A DNA stretch of 64,000 bases from contig NZ_JALKBG010000005.1 of assembly GCF_023016155.1 (NCBI RefSeq), positions 62,001-126,000 of the forward strand. The letters run 5' to 3'. The position numbers and the translations under genes were made by a program. The notes beneath the pieces are model-generated. The model was not told the DNA's origin, did not search any database, and was given only the letters and a program-made list of their open reading frames with translations. This document shows positions 42,170 to 52,343 of the stretch, piece by piece (positions within the stretch are counted from its first letter, which is position 1; every line of letters starts with the position of its first letter). This DNA comes from Aliiroseovarius sp. F20344. GTDB taxonomy: Bacteria > Pseudomonadota > Alphaproteobacteria > Rhodobacterales > Rhodobacteraceae.

Positions 42170-43495
42170 ATGTCCGACAAGAAAAAACTCTACATCCGCA
42201 CCTATGGGTGCCAGATGAATGTTTATGACAGCGAACGCATGGCCGAAGCGCTGGGCGCGGATGGGTACGTTGAGACGGACACGCCTGATGATGCGGATAT
42301 GATCTTGATGAACACATGTCATATTCGGGAAAAGGCCGCCGAGAAAGTCTATTCCGAACTGGGCCGTTTCAAAGGGCTGAAGGCTGAGAACCCTGACTTG
42401 AAAATCGGTGTGGCTGGATGCGTGGCACAGGCGGAAGGCGAAGAGATTATGCGCCGCCAGCCGATGGTCGATTTGGTGGTTGGACCCCAAACTTACCACC
42501 GTCTGCCAGAAATGATGGAGCAGGTGGCCAAGGGTGAGAAAGCGCTCGATACGGACTTTCCCGAAGAAGACAAGTTTGAACATCTGCCAAAACTGCGTAG
42601 ACAGAAGGCCAAGCGTAATCCGACGGCGTTTCTGACGGTACAGGAAGGCTGCGACAAGTTCTGTGCCTTCTGCGTGGTGCCTTATACGCGCGGGGCAGAA
42701 GTCAGCCGCCCGGTCGAACGTATCCTGCGTGAGGCGCGGGATCTGGTTGAACGCGGCGTGCGCGAAATCACTCTGCTGGGGCAGAACGTCAACGCCTATC
42801 ACGGCGCTGGGCCAGATGGGGACTGGTCATTGGCCAAGCTCATTTGGGCACTAGACGAGGTTGACGGGCTGGAGCGTATTCGCTTCACCACATCGCACCC
42901 CAATGACATGACCGACGATCTGATTGAAGCACACGGCACCTGCAAGAAGCTAATGCCCTATCTGCACCTGCCGGTTCAGTCGGGATCGGATAAGATCCTT
43001 AAGCGGATGAACCGGAGCCATACAGCCGAAAGCTATCTGCGCTTGATTGAGCGCATCCGCGAGGCGCGCCCGGACATCTTGATCTCGGGCGACTTCATCG
43101 TTGGCTTCCCGGAAGAGGACGATCAGGATTTCGAAGACACCATGAACCTGATCCGCGAAGTTAACTATGGTCAGGCCTACAGCTTCAAATACTCGTCCCG
43201 CCCCGGCACGCCGGCCGCTGAGCGCGCATTGGTCGATGATGCTGCCGCCACGGACCGGCTGCATCGCCTGCAAGCATTGCTGACCGAACAGCAACGTGCC
43301 GTTCAAAGCGCGATGGTTGGGCAGGAAGTCGGCGTTCTGTTTGAAAAGAAGGGCCGGTTTGAGGGGCAAATGGTCGGGAAATCGGATCACCTACATGCCG
43401 TTCATGTGCAAAGTGATGCGCCCGTTGGCGCGTTGCGTCGCGTCAAGATCGTGGAAAGCCGCACCAATTCTTTGAAGGGCGAACTGCTGGACTAA
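42170..43495 (+). CDS. miaB: tRNA-2-methylthio-N6-dimethylallyladenosine synthase
   Basis: A 441-residue radical-SAM methylthiotransferase that modifies A37 of tRNAs. The N-terminal domain carries the auxiliary cluster Cys (GCQMN, NTCHI, GCVAQ). The radical-SAM motif is CDKFCAFC, and a TRAM domain lies at the C-terminus. ATG 42170 is the likely start; an in-frame GTG lies 27 bases upstream, and neither has a strong ribosome site. The usual miaB-phoH-ybeY-corC-lnt order follows. Confidence 0.95.
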   Translation: MSDKKKLYIRTYGCQMNVYDSERMAEALGADGYVETDTPDDADMILMNTCHIREKAAEKVYSELGRFKGLKAENPDLKIGVAGCVAQAEGEEIMRRQPMVDLVVGPQTYHRLPEMMEQVAKGEKALDTDFPEEDKFEHLPKLRRQKAKRNPTAFLTVQEGCDKFCAFCVVPYTRGAEVSRPVERILREARDLVERGVREITLLGQNVNAYHGAGPDGDWSLAKLIWALDEVDGLERIRFTTSHPNDMTDDLIEAHGTCKKLMPYLHLPVQSGSDKILKRMNRSHTAESYLRLIERIREARPDILISGDFIVGFPEEDDQDFEDTMNLIREVNYGQAYSFKYSSRPGTPAAERALVDDAAATDRLHRLQALLTEQQRAVQSAMVGQEVGVLFEKKGRFEGQMVGKSDHLHAVHVQSDAPVGALRRVKIVESRTNSLKGELLD

Positions 43496-43572
43496 TCTTT
43501 AAAGCGTTTCCAGTCATTGTTGGATCTCAGCAATAGCTTGAAACGGTTTAGTTGGCCCAAAAAACGCGCGAC

Positions 43573-43591
43573 TTCATGACAATCACATGAA
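43573..43591. repeat. Short inverted repeat between miaB and phoH
   Basis: TTCATG (43573-43578) and CATGAA (43586-43591) form a 6-7-6 dyad in the 170-base gap between miaB and phoH. It could be a regulator site or a weak hairpin near the phoH promoter; no T-run follows. Confidence 0.25.
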
Positions 43592-43665
43592 GAATTAACG
43601 TGGGGGCTTGCGTGTCCCCTCGGCTCTTGGCACCATCAGGGCATACATCTGACAGGAGACCCCAT

Positions 43666-44715
43666 TTGGGAATAGCAGACCTGACCGCAGCAACAGAAGC
43701 CGAAACGGCCCCTGAAATGCTGCTGGAATTTCCCGACAACCGCCTTCTCATTGACCTGTGCGGCGAGTTTGATCGCAATCTTACCCATATCGAAAGCCAC
43801 TTGGGCGTTCAGATCATCCGGCGCGGCAATCTGCTTGCGGTCATGGGTGAAAACAGTGCGCGCGAGAAGGCTGGCGAAGTTCTGCGCGCGTTGTACGAGC
43901 GGCTTGAGGCTGGAAAGGCAGTGGAGCCGGGTGACATTGACGCCGAAATCCGCATGGGCGGAACGCAGGATGGCACGGGCACCCGCGATGGCGACCAGAT
44001 GGAGATGTTCAAGGGTAGCGCGGTCGAGATTAAGACCCGCAAAAAGACCATTGAACCGCGCACCGATGCGCAAAAGGCCTATGTCCAAAGCCTATTTAAC
44101 AAAGAGCTTGCCTTCGGGATCGGCCCTGCGGGCACCGGCAAAACCTACTTGGCCGTGGCGGTTGGCGTGAACATGTTCCTTGGCGGGCATGTGGACCGTC
44201 TGATCCTGTCACGCCCAGCGGTCGAGGCTGGTGAAAAACTTGGCTATCTGCCAGGTGACATGAAGGACAAGGTCGATCCCTATATGCAGCCGCTTTATGA
44301 CGCGCTGAATGATTTTCTGCCTTCGAAACAGGTCACCAAGCTGATCGAAGAGAAAAAGATCGAGATTGCGCCGCTGGCCTTTATGCGAGGACGTACCTTG
44401 GCGAATGCCTTTGTCGTGCTGGACGAGGCGCAGAATGCTACCACCATGCAGATGAAGATGTTTCTGACTCGTTTGGGCGAAGGCTCGCGCATGGTGATCA
44501 CGGGCGATCGGTCTCAGGTCGATTTGCCGCGCGGTGTAGACAGCGGCTTGCGTGATGCAGAGGGTCTTTTGAAGGGCATTGATCAGATCGCCTTTAACTA
44601 TTTTACATCGAAAGACGTCGTGCGTCATCCGCTGGTGGCCAAGATCATTGAGGCCTATGACGACGCTTCGCAAAAAGCTATGGCGCGGGCAACAAAGCAG
44701 GCGCACGATACCTGA
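43666..44715 (+). CDS. phoH: PhoH-like ATPase
   Basis: A 349-residue cytosolic P-loop ATPase. An N-terminal RNA-binding-like region covers about 15-95, then Walker A GPAGTGKTY and Walker B VVLDEAQN. I place the start at TTG 43666 because AGGAG lies seven bases before it and similarity begins there; a GTG 66 bases upstream is in frame but less supported. It is associated with RNA metabolism together with YbeY, encoded one base downstream. Confidence 0.9.
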   Translation: MGIADLTAATEAETAPEMLLEFPDNRLLIDLCGEFDRNLTHIESHLGVQIIRRGNLLAVMGENSAREKAGEVLRALYERLEAGKAVEPGDIDAEIRMGGTQDGTGTRDGDQMEMFKGSAVEIKTRKKTIEPRTDAQKAYVQSLFNKELAFGIGPAGTGKTYLAVAVGVNMFLGGHVDRLILSRPAVEAGEKLGYLPGDMKDKVDPYMQPLYDALNDFLPSKQVTKLIEEKKIEIAPLAFMRGRTLANAFVVLDEAQNATTMQMKMFLTRLGEGSRMVITGDRSQVDLPRGVDSGLRDAEGLLKGIDQIAFNYFTSKDVVRHPLVAKIIEAYDDASQKAMARATKQAHDT

Positions 44716-44716
44716 A

Positions 44717-45211
44717 ATGCTGATTGATATCGTTTTTGAAGATCCCCGCTGGGAAGAAGGGGGGCTTCAGCATTTGGCGCAGACGGCAGCCGAGGCGGTG
44801 ACAAGCCATCTGAAGCTTCAGCCCACCAATGGGGGTGAGTTCGAGATCGGTGTCTTGGCGTGTAATGACGCGCGTATCGCAGAGCTAAATGGCGACTTCC
44901 GCGACAAGCAAAGTGCAACCAACGTGTTGTCTTGGCCATCAGAGGAACGTGCAGCGGGCGATGCGGGCGGCAATCCGGCGCCCCCTCAGGATCCGGAACT
45001 TGGCGATATAGCCATCGCCTATGAGACGTGCCTGCGCGAAGCGGGTGAGCAGGGTAAGGATTTTCCCCAACACGTAAGCCATCTTTTGGTGCATGGCGTG
45101 CTTCATCTGTTGGGTTATGATCACATAGACGACAAAGATGCAGCATTGATGGAGGGGTTGGAGGTTGAAATCCTTGGCAAGATGAGCATTTCCAATCCAT
45201 ATGAAGAGTAA
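44717..45211 (+). CDS. ybeY: Endoribonuclease YbeY
   Basis: A 164-residue zinc endoribonuclease for 16S rRNA maturation and ribosome quality control. The three zinc His lie in HGVLHLLGYDH. The start is ATG 44717, one base after the phoH stop. Length is normal for Alphaproteobacteria. Confidence 0.93.
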   Translation: MLIDIVFEDPRWEEGGLQHLAQTAAEAVTSHLKLQPTNGGEFEIGVLACNDARIAELNGDFRDKQSATNVLSWPSEERAAGDAGGNPAPPQDPELGDIAIAYETCLREAGEQGKDFPQHVSHLLVHGVLHLLGYDHIDDKDAALMEGLEVEILGKMSISNPYEE

Positions 45212-45246
45212 CAGCGCAATTTTTGCGCGAAACTGGAAAAGGACTA

Positions 45247-46206
45247 ATGGGCGACACCGCAGACGGATCTTCTAACGCAGCGCATAGCGCGCTGAAGGAT
45301 GAAGCAAGACATCACAGACCGGGATTTTTCAGCCGCATCTTTGGTATGCGCAAACCAGTCGAACCTGAACAGATCGTGCCCGCGAGCATTGCGCCCGTGG
45401 GAAACGGAACGGCCCCTGTCGCTGTTCCCGGCATGATGAACCTACGTCGCCTGCGCGTCGAAGATGTCATGATCCCGAAATCCGAGATCGTATCCGCCCC
45501 TGTTGATATCCTTAAAGACGAGCTGGTTGATGAGTTCCGCGAAAGTGGTTTGTCTCGTTTGCCTGTGTTCGACGGGACTTTGGACAGCCCCATTGGCATG
45601 GTGCACCTGAAAGACTTGGCGCTGAACCATGGGTTCAATGGCAAGCCCGGTAAGAAATCCGCGCGCTTTGTTCTGCGGAAGCTGATCCGCCCACTGCTGT
45701 TTGTTCCCCCCTCGATGCCGATCGGGGTGCTGCTGCAAAAGATGCAAACCGAGCGGATCCATATGGCTCTGGTGATCGACGAATACGGCGGCGTGGATGG
45801 CCTTGTGACCATCGAGGATTTGATCGAGCAGGTAATCGGCGAGATCGAAGACGAACACGACCTTGAAGAAGGCGCGCTGTGGGTTGAAGAAAAGCCCGGG
45901 TGGTATCTGATTGAAGCCAAAACTCCGCTTGATGAGTTTGAAGCCGCAACTGGGTTTCAGCTTCAACATGAAGAAGCCGATGGGGACGAGATCGAAACGC
46001 TTGGCGGGTTGGTGTTTGTTCTGTGCGGGCAGGTGCCAGCGCGAGGGGAAGTGATCTCGCATCCTGGTGGGGCCGAGATCGAGGTTGTGGACGCTGATCC
46101 GCGTCGCATAAAACGATTGCGCCTGCGCGTGCCCGGCCCATTGCCTGCCGAAGACGCAGCGGATGAAAATCCCGACGCAAATGACACTGCAAAACAGAAT
46201 GCCTGA
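45247..46206 (+). CDS. CorC/HlyC-type CBS-domain protein
   Basis: A 319-residue protein with two CBS domains (about 75-200: VEDVMIPKSEIVSAPVD and VLLQKMQTERIHMALVIDEYGGVDGLVTIEDLIEQVIGEIEDEHD) and a C-terminal CorC_HlyC/transporter-associated domain. It lacks the membrane DUF21 domain of longer paralogues. Linked to magnesium/cobalt efflux in enterobacteria. ATG 45247 has AAAAGGA upstream. Its 3' end overlaps lnt. Confidence 0.9.
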   Translation: MGDTADGSSNAAHSALKDEARHHRPGFFSRIFGMRKPVEPEQIVPASIAPVGNGTAPVAVPGMMNLRRLRVEDVMIPKSEIVSAPVDILKDELVDEFRESGLSRLPVFDGTLDSPIGMVHLKDLALNHGFNGKPGKKSARFVLRKLIRPLLFVPPSMPIGVLLQKMQTERIHMALVIDEYGGVDGLVTIEDLIEQVIGEIEDEHDLEEGALWVEEKPGWYLIEAKTPLDEFEAATGFQLQHEEADGDEIETLGGLVFVLCGQVPARGEVISHPGGAEIEVVDADPRRIKRLRLRVPGPLPAEDAADENPDANDTAKQNA

Positions 46207-47725
46207 CATTGACGCCTGTGCGGCGCGCATTGCGGCCCATCCAAGCTGGCGTGTTGTCGTCCTGATAGTGGCGGGTGTGATCGCGGCGCTTGGGCAAGCT
46301 CCGTTTCAGATCTGGGCTGCTACGCTTGCTGGACTTCTTGTCGGCTATTTGATCTGGCGTCACAGCCATTCCCCACGCATTGCAGCACTTCATGGCTGGC
46401 TACTTGGGCTTGGCTATTTCACCGTCACGATGAGTTGGCTGGTCAATCCCTTCTTCGTTGAGCCCGATCGTCATGGCTGGATGGCCCCCTTCGCCCTTCT
46501 CGGGATGGCAGGCGGTCTTTCCTTGCTATGGGCGCTGGGCTGGGTAGTCGCGCGCTGGTTGGCTGGGCCACAACGCCGACTTGAATGGCTGCTCTGGCCT
46601 GCTGGAATGACCGCAGCCGAGCTTTTGCGCGGCACGTTGTTCACCGGATTTCCATGGGGTGGCCCGGGCCTTGCATGGATCGACACATCTGTTGCGCAGC
46701 TTGCCTCGTGGATTGGTGTGGCGGGTCTGACATTTTTATCCTTGATATGGGTCTGTCTCCTCGCAGCCTTTATCGTTGGTCGCACAGCCAAAGGATTGTG
46801 GGCACTCGGGGGCCTGACTGCGGTGCTCGGATTGGCAACGTTTCTGGTGTCAACTGAGCCCCCCGGGAACACCGAACATACGCTTAGACTGGTGCAGCCA
46901 AATGCACCCCAACATCAGAAATGGGATCCGGACTACGCAGAGAGTTTCGTAGAGCGGCAGTTGCAGTTTACGGCTGCCGAACCCGAAGGCGCGGACCTCG
47001 ATTTGATCATCTGGCCAGAAACTTCGGTCCCGTCGCTGCTCGAACACGTCCAGTGGTTGCTGCCACATGTGGCTGATGCGGCAAATGGAAAGCCGGTTCT
47101 GCTGGGCATTCAACGAGCTGACGGGCAGCGCTATTTCAACAGTTTGGCAATGGTTGAGCCAGATGGGAGCGCCCATCCCGTCTACGACAAGCATCACTTG
47201 GTCCCATTCGGAGAGTACATTCCATTTGGGGATGCCATGCTTCGTTTTGGCATTCGGGCCTTTGCGTCGCAACTTGGGCAAGGGTACTCTGCCGGACCGG
47301 GACCCGTAGTATTGGACTTAGGGCCGCTTGGTACAGTGTTGCCACTGATCTGCTATGAGGCGGTTTTCCCGCGGGATATCCGGAATGCGCCCACCCGACC
47401 GGACTGGTTGCTTCAGGTCACAAATGATGCTTGGTTCGGTGACTTTTCAGGCCCCCAGCAGCACCTTGTACAAGCCAGGTTTCGAGCCATCGAATTTGGC
47501 CTGCCGATCATACGCGTTGCGAATACTGGGATCAGCGCTTCGATCAATGCACATGGGCGTGTGATGAAATCTCTTCCACTTGGACAGGCAGGGTTTCTCG
47601 ATGTCACGCTGCCCGATGCCCAACCCGAAACTATTTACGCCCGTTTCGGCGATATCCCACTTTTTCTGTTGCTGGCCTGTGTCGCACTCGCCGCCATTTC
47701 AACCCGCAGTCGCTTTTCACGTTGA
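46199..47725 (+). CDS. lnt: Apolipoprotein N-acyltransferase
   Basis: A 508-residue inner-membrane enzyme that N-acylates lipoproteins. Seven or so membrane segments cover 1-210, followed by a nitrilase-like domain with Glu in IWPETSVPS, Lys in DKHHLVPFGEY and Cys in LICYEAVFP. The start is uncertain (ATG at 46163, 46181 or 46199, none with a clear ribosome site); I give the one with the least overlap with corC. It is followed by the metK riboswitch. Confidence 0.9.
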   Translation: MPDIDACAARIAAHPSWRVVVLIVAGVIAALGQAPFQIWAATLAGLLVGYLIWRHSHSPRIAALHGWLLGLGYFTVTMSWLVNPFFVEPDRHGWMAPFALLGMAGGLSLLWALGWVVARWLAGPQRRLEWLLWPAGMTAAELLRGTLFTGFPWGGPGLAWIDTSVAQLASWIGVAGLTFLSLIWVCLLAAFIVGRTAKGLWALGGLTAVLGLATFLVSTEPPGNTEHTLRLVQPNAPQHQKWDPDYAESFVERQLQFTAAEPEGADLDLIIWPETSVPSLLEHVQWLLPHVADAANGKPVLLGIQRADGQRYFNSLAMVEPDGSAHPVYDKHHLVPFGEYIPFGDAMLRFGIRAFASQLGQGYSAGPGPVVLDLGPLGTVLPLICYEAVFPRDIRNAPTRPDWLLQVTNDAWFGDFSGPQQHLVQARFRAIEFGLPIIRVANTGISASINAHGRVMKSLPLGQAGFLDVTLPDAQPETIYARFGDIPLFLLLACVALAAISTRSRFSR

Positions 47726-47761
47726 CCTTTGCAGCAATAGGCCGGATACCACTTTGGACCA

Positions 47762-47807
47762 CCGTCACAACGGCTTCCTGGCGTGACGGGCAGATTCAAA
47801 TGGAGCA
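47762..47807 (+). ncRNA. SAM/SAH riboswitch before metK
   Basis: A seven-base stem (CCGTCAC at 47762-47768 with GTGACGG at 47783-47789) encloses the loop AACGGCTTCCTGGC, followed by a short linker and TGGAGCA (47801-47807) containing the metK ribosome site. The loop GCUUCC can pair with GGAGC as an H-type pseudoknot. This matches what I recall of the SAM/SAH riboswitch class, described upstream of metK in Rhodobacterales. Binding of SAM would hide the ribosome site and repress translation. Confidence 0.88.
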
Positions 47808-47813
47808 TGTTTC

Positions 47814-48980
47814 ATGTCACGTCAGAACTACACTTTCACTTCGGAATCCGTTTCTGAAGGCCACCCCGATAAGGTTTGCGACCGTATCTCAGATGCGGTG
47901 CTGGATGCATTTTTGGCGGAAGAACCCCAAGCCCGCGTGGCCTGCGAAACCTTTGCCACCAGTGGTATGGTTGTCATCGGCGGTGAAGTTGGCCTAACTG
48001 ATCAGGATCGTCTGAAGGCCATGATGGGCTCGATCGGCCAAATTGCGCGCGATTGCATCCGCGACATCGGGTATGAGCAGGAACAGTTCCACTGGAATAC
48101 CTGCCGCGTGCTGAACTTCTTGCATGAACAATCCGCCCATATCGCACAGGGCGTGGATCGCGATGGAGCAGGGGATCAGGGCATCATGTTCGGCTATGCC
48201 GTAAATGAAACGCCCGAGCTGATGCCGGCGCCAATTCAGTACTCGCACGCGATCCTGAAGCGATTGGCAGAGGTGCGCAAGAACGGTACGGAACCGACAC
48301 TTGGCCCCGATGCGAAATCGCAGCTTTCACTGCGGTATGAGAACGGGAAACCGGTTGAGGTGACCTCGATTGTGTTGTCGACCCAGCATCTGGATGAAAC
48401 GATGACCAGCAACGACGTGCGCGCCGTGGTAGAACCCTACATTCGTGAAGTCGTTCCGTCGGACTGGATCAACGGTGGCACAGAATGGCACGTGAACCCG
48501 ACAGGAAAATTCGTGATTGGGGGACCTGATGGCGACGCTGGCCTGACCGGCCGTAAAATCATCGTGGACACTTATGGCGGCGCGGCGCCTCATGGTGGCG
48601 GTGCGTTCTCAGGCAAAGATCCAACAAAGGTGGACCGCTCGGCCGCATACGCTGCGCGCTATCTGGCGAAGAACATTGTCGCCGCGGGTATGGCTGAACG
48701 CTGCACCTTGCAATTGTCCTATGCCATCGGTGTGGCTAAACCGCTGTCGATTTACGTCGATACGCACGGCACAGGCGAAGTGCCCGAGGCCGAGATTGAA
48801 CGCGCCGTTGCGCAGGAAATGGACCTGACCCCGCGCGGAATTCGCGAGCATCTGGACCTGAACAAACCTATTTACCAACGCACGGCCGCTTACGGTCACT
48901 TCGGCCGCGCACCTGAAGCAGATGGTGGCTTTAGCTGGGAAAAAACCGATTTGGTGGATGCGCTGAAGAAAGCGGTCTGA
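47814..48980 (+). CDS. metK: S-adenosylmethionine synthetase
   Basis: A 388-residue enzyme making SAM from methionine and ATP. The N-terminal [28 protein letters not shown] and the [16 protein letters not shown] loop are diagnostic. Start 47814 with GGAG, which is part of the riboswitch pseudoknot, so translation is probably feedback-controlled by SAM. A GC-rich hairpin follows the gene. Confidence 0.97.
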   Translation: MSRQNYTFTSESVSEGHPDKVCDRISDAVLDAFLAEEPQARVACETFATSGMVVIGGEVGLTDQDRLKAMMGSIGQIARDCIRDIGYEQEQFHWNTCRVLNFLHEQSAHIAQGVDRDGAGDQGIMFGYAVNETPELMPAPIQYSHAILKRLAEVRKNGTEPTLGPDAKSQLSLRYENGKPVEVTSIVLSTQHLDETMTSNDVRAVVEPYIREVVPSDWINGGTEWHVNPTGKFVIGGPDGDAGLTGRKIIVDTYGGAAPHGGGAFSGKDPTKVDRSAAYAARYLAKNIVAAGMAERCTLQLSYAIGVAKPLSIYVDTHGTGEVPEAEIERAVAQEMDLTPRGIREHLDLNKPIYQRTAAYGHFGRAPEADGGFSWEKTDLVDALKKAV

Positions 48981-49000
48981 ACCACATACCAAGAACACAA

Positions 49001-49035
49001 AAGGGCGGGCCGTCACTTGACGCGCCCGCCCTTTG
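49001..49035 (+). terminator. Hairpin terminator after metK
   Basis: A ten-base GC-rich stem (AAGGGCGGGC at 49001-49010 with its complement at 49024-49033) and a 13-base loop. The following T-run is short (TTTGC), so termination may be partial and allow read-through into trmB. Confidence 0.65.
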
Positions 49036-49053
49036 CACGGCATAGGCCCGGCC

Positions 49054-49782
49054 ATGACACAAGATGATGCATCGCAAAACAAACACCGCTCGGGCGCGCC
49101 ATGGCGCAATTTTTATGGCCGCTTGAAAGGTAAAGGGCTGCGCGACAGTCAGAAGACCTATCTGGACGAAGATCTGAAAGCGCTCAGCCCCGGTGCTGTG
49201 GATTGGGAGGAGAACCCCGATCGTACACCGCTAGACCTGAACGCTCTGTTTGGTGGCAAGCCAGTTTGGCTCGAAACCGGCTTTGGCGGCGGTGAGCATA
49301 TGGTGCATCAGGCCGCCACCTATCCGGACATCGGCATCATCGGGTGTGAACCTTACATCAATGGCGTGGCCATGCTTCTGGGTAAAATCCGCGCGGCCGG
49401 TTGCGAAAATGTTGCTGTTCATCCGGGGGATGTGCGCGACCTATTTGACGTGCTGCCGCCGGAAAGCATCGACAAGGCGTTCCTGCTCTATCCAGATCCG
49501 TGGCCCAAGAAACGCCACCACCGCCGCCGTTTTGTCACGCCCGAATACCTTGAGCCCTTCCATAAGGTGCTGAAACCCGGTGCCGAGTTCCGCGTCGCCA
49601 CAGACATTCCCGACTATGTGCGCCAAACGCTGGAAGAGGTTCCGCGCGCGGGCTTTGAATGGCTGGGCGAACATGCTGAAGACTGGCGCAAACCTTGGAG
49701 CGACTGGATCTCGACGCGCTATGAGCAAAAAGCTCTGCGCGAAGGCCGTACACCGCACTATCTGACTTTCCGCCGCATCTAA
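49054..49782 (+). CDS. trmB: tRNA (guanine-N7-)-methyltransferase
   Basis: A 242-residue SAM-dependent methyltransferase for m7G46 of tRNA. The SAM-binding motif is LETGFGGGEHM, and the family motif YPDPWPKKRHHRRR and a C-terminal TRYEQKAL are visible. The start is ATG 49054. It probably relies on read-through past the metK hairpin or a promoter inside it. Confidence 0.95.
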   Translation: MTQDDASQNKHRSGAPWRNFYGRLKGKGLRDSQKTYLDEDLKALSPGAVDWEENPDRTPLDLNALFGGKPVWLETGFGGGEHMVHQAATYPDIGIIGCEPYINGVAMLLGKIRAAGCENVAVHPGDVRDLFDVLPPESIDKAFLLYPDPWPKKRHHRRRFVTPEYLEPFHKVLKPGAEFRVATDIPDYVRQTLEEVPRAGFEWLGEHAEDWRKPWSDWISTRYEQKALREGRTPHYLTFRRI

Positions 49783-49870
49783 TCTTTCGGGGTTGTCTAG
49801 CAAGCCCAATAGCTCTGGCTTCGTTGGAATGTCTGCGCTATCAGCATTCTAAGAATACAGGAGACCCTCT

Positions 49871-51223
49871 ATGTCCGGACACGGCCCCGCCATCCCCATG
49901 ACCGCTCGCAAATCTGGCCCGCTGAAAGGCGAGGCCCGTGTGCCCGGCGATAAGTCGATCAGCCACCGCTCGCTGATCCTTGGGGCGATGGCCGTGGGCG
50001 AAACACACATCACTGGCCTCTTGGAAGGCGAGGATGTGTTGGGTACCGCGGATGCCATGCGCGCTTTCGGTGCTGATGTGGAACGTTTGGGCGAAGGCGA
50101 ATGGCGCGTGAATGGCGTGGGCGTTGGTGGGTTTGCCGAACCCGAAGACGTGATCGACTGTGGCAACGCAGGCACCGGCGTGCGTCTGATCATGGGCGCG
50201 ATGGCGACATCTCCGATCACTGCGACCTTTACCGGGGATGCTTCGCTTCGCTCGCGCCCGATGGGTCGCGTGACAGACCCCATCGCGCAGTTTGGTGCGC
50301 AAAGTTATGGCCGCGAAGGTGGCCGCATCCCGATGACCATCGTTGGTGCGCGCGAACCTGTGAATGTGACCTACACCACTCCGATGGCCTCGGCGCAGGT
50401 GAAATCCGCTGTGTTGTTGGCTGGCTTGAACGTGCCGGGCAAAACCGTGGTGATCGAAAAAGAAGCCACCCGCGACCACACCGAACGGATGCTAGCGGGT
50501 TTCGGGGCTGATATCACGGTTGAGGACACCGACGAGGGTCACAAGATCACTTTGACTGGTCAGCCGGAACTGAAACCGCAAACGATTACCGTTCCGCGCG
50601 ATCCAAGCTCGGCCGCATTTCCCGTCTGTGCAGCCCTGATTGTGCCTGGATCGGACGTGCTAGTCCCGAACATTGGCCTGAACCCAACCCGTGCAGGCCT
50701 GTTTTATACGCTGCAAGACATGGGCGCGGATCTGACGTTCGAGAACGAACGTACGGAAGGCGGCGAGCCCGTCGCGGATCTGCGTGCGAAATACTCGCCC
50801 AACATGAAGGGCATCGTGGTGCCGCCGGAACGGGCTGCCAGCATGATCGACGAATACCCGATCTTGTCGGTTGTGGCGTCCTTTGCCACTGGCAAGACCG
50901 AAATGCCTGGCGTTCACGAACTGCGCGTGAAGGAAAGCGATCGGATCGACGCGATGGCCAAAGGTCTGCGTGCCGCAGGTGTCACCGTGGATGAAGGCGT
51001 AGACTGGTGGAGCGTTGAAGGCCTTGGTCCCGATGGTGTCCCCGGCGGCTGCACTGTTGCCACAGTGTTGGATCACCGCATCGCGATGAGCTTTGCCTGC
51101 CTTGGTTTTGCCTCGCAAAAGCCAGTCAATTTGGATGATGGCGGCCCCATCGCCACCAGCTTCCCGGTATTTGAGCCGCTGATGTCGGACCTTGGCGCAC
51201 AGATGGTGCGCAACAACGGATGA
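49871..51223 (+). CDS. aroA: 3-phosphoshikimate 1-carboxyvinyltransferase
   Basis: A 450-residue shikimate-pathway enzyme. [17 protein letters not shown] and [16 protein letters not shown] substrate loops are present; the latter has the Ala form seen in class II enzymes of Alphaproteobacteria. AGGAG lies before the ATG. Its stop overlaps the next start, in the usual aroA - x - cmk - rpsA run. Confidence 0.96.
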   Translation: MSGHGPAIPMTARKSGPLKGEARVPGDKSISHRSLILGAMAVGETHITGLLEGEDVLGTADAMRAFGADVERLGEGEWRVNGVGVGGFAEPEDVIDCGNAGTGVRLIMGAMATSPITATFTGDASLRSRPMGRVTDPIAQFGAQSYGREGGRIPMTIVGAREPVNVTYTTPMASAQVKSAVLLAGLNVPGKTVVIEKEATRDHTERMLAGFGADITVEDTDEGHKITLTGQPELKPQTITVPRDPSSAAFPVCAALIVPGSDVLVPNIGLNPTRAGLFYTLQDMGADLTFENERTEGGEPVADLRAKYSPNMKGIVVPPERAASMIDEYPILSVVASFATGKTEMPGVHELRVKESDRIDAMAKGLRAAGVTVDEGVDWWSVEGLGPDGVPGGCTVATVLDHRIAMSFACLGFASQKPVNLDDGGPIATSFPVFEPLMSDLGAQMVRNNG

Positions 51224-51741
51224 GCTTGAAGAGAACCTTCTGGGCGGTGTTTGCCGCAACGGTACTTGTGTACTGTGCCATGGTGCTTTGGTCCTTACCG
51301 ATCATTATGGGCGATGCGAATGGATTGATGCCGTTCGATCTGCGCCCAAGTGGATATACGACTGACGACGCGCGCGAATTTCTGATGGCTCTAAACGAAA
51401 ACGGGAAAGCACATTATTTGGGTGTGCAGCACAAGCTGGATACGCTTTACCCCGGTCTGATGGCCCTCTCTTTGATCTTGGCCTATCTCTTGTTGTTTCC
51501 AACGAAATGGGCTGCAGGATTTTCGGGTCTTGCTGTTCTGGCCGCTGTTTTTGACTGGAATGAAAACGGTGCCGTAGCGGATCTGTTGCGTCTGGGTGCG
51601 AATGGCATTGACGAAGAAGTGGTCTCGATCGCAGCACTTCTCACCATGTTGAAATCGGGCTTTGTGACCGTCGCTTTGACCATACTCCTTGCAGGGGTTG
51701 CCGGCATGATGTGGCGTCGTTGGAAGGGACAAACGGGATGA
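51220..51741 (+). CDS. Membrane protein of unknown function between aroA and cmk
   Basis: A 173-residue protein with four predicted membrane segments (about 7-28, 70-88, 93-112 and 140-162). I do not recognise the family. Both ends overlap neighbours as ATGA, so it is translationally coupled to aroA and cmk. Its location is the only clue. Confidence 0.7.
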   Translation: MSLKRTFWAVFAATVLVYCAMVLWSLPIIMGDANGLMPFDLRPSGYTTDDAREFLMALNENGKAHYLGVQHKLDTLYPGLMALSLILAYLLLFPTKWAAGFSGLAVLAAVFDWNENGAVADLLRLGANGIDEEVVSIAALLTMLKSGFVTVALTILLAGVAGMMWRRWKGQTG

Positions 51742-52343
51742 CATTCATCGTTGCGATTGACGGGCCTGCCGCGGCAGGAAAGGGAACAATTTCCAAAGCA
51801 GTCGCTGCCCATTTCGGATTTGCCCATCTTGATACTGGACTGCTGTACCGGGCTGTTGGCGCGAAAACGCTGTCTGACATCGACCCGATTGAAGCTGCCA
51901 AGACGCTCACCCCTGCCGACATGCAAGGCGATCTGCGCACGCCCGAAGTGGCGCAGGCAGCATCAAAAGTCGCAGTGATTTCTGAAGTGCGCGCCGCACT
52001 TGTAGACTTTCAACGCAATTTCGCAGCCCGCAATGGTGGAGCAGTGCTGGATGGGCGCGATATCGGAACGGTGATTTGTCCGGACGCAGATGTGAAGCTG
52101 TTCGTGACCGCCAGCGCCGAAGTGCGGGCCGAGCGCCGGTTTCTGGAGCTTTCGGCCAAGGAACATGATGTGACACGCGATCAAGTTCTGGCCGACGTGA
52201 TCGCCCGCGACAAACGTGACAGCGAACGGAAAGAGGCGCCTTTGAAACCCGCCGGGGATGCGGTGACTATTGATACCTCGGAGCTGTCGATCGAGGATGC
52301 CGTGGCGGCTGCCTTGTCGGTGGTCGATCAGGCACGCGGGTAG
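51738..52343 (+). CDS. cmk: Cytidylate kinase
   Basis: A 201-residue kinase phosphorylating CMP/dCMP. The P-loop is [12 protein letters not shown], and the CMP site includes DTGLLYRA and [17 protein letters not shown] 51738 overlaps the previous stop. Its 3' end overlaps the convergent toroid-type gene by 16 bases; no terminator fits between. Confidence 0.95.
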   Translation: MTFIVAIDGPAAAGKGTISKAVAAHFGFAHLDTGLLYRAVGAKTLSDIDPIEAAKTLTPADMQGDLRTPEVAQAASKVAVISEVRAALVDFQRNFAARNGGAVLDGRDIGTVICPDADVKLFVTASAEVRAERRFLELSAKEHDVTRDQVLADVIARDKRDSERKEAPLKPAGDAVTIDTSELSIEDAVAAALSVVDQARG

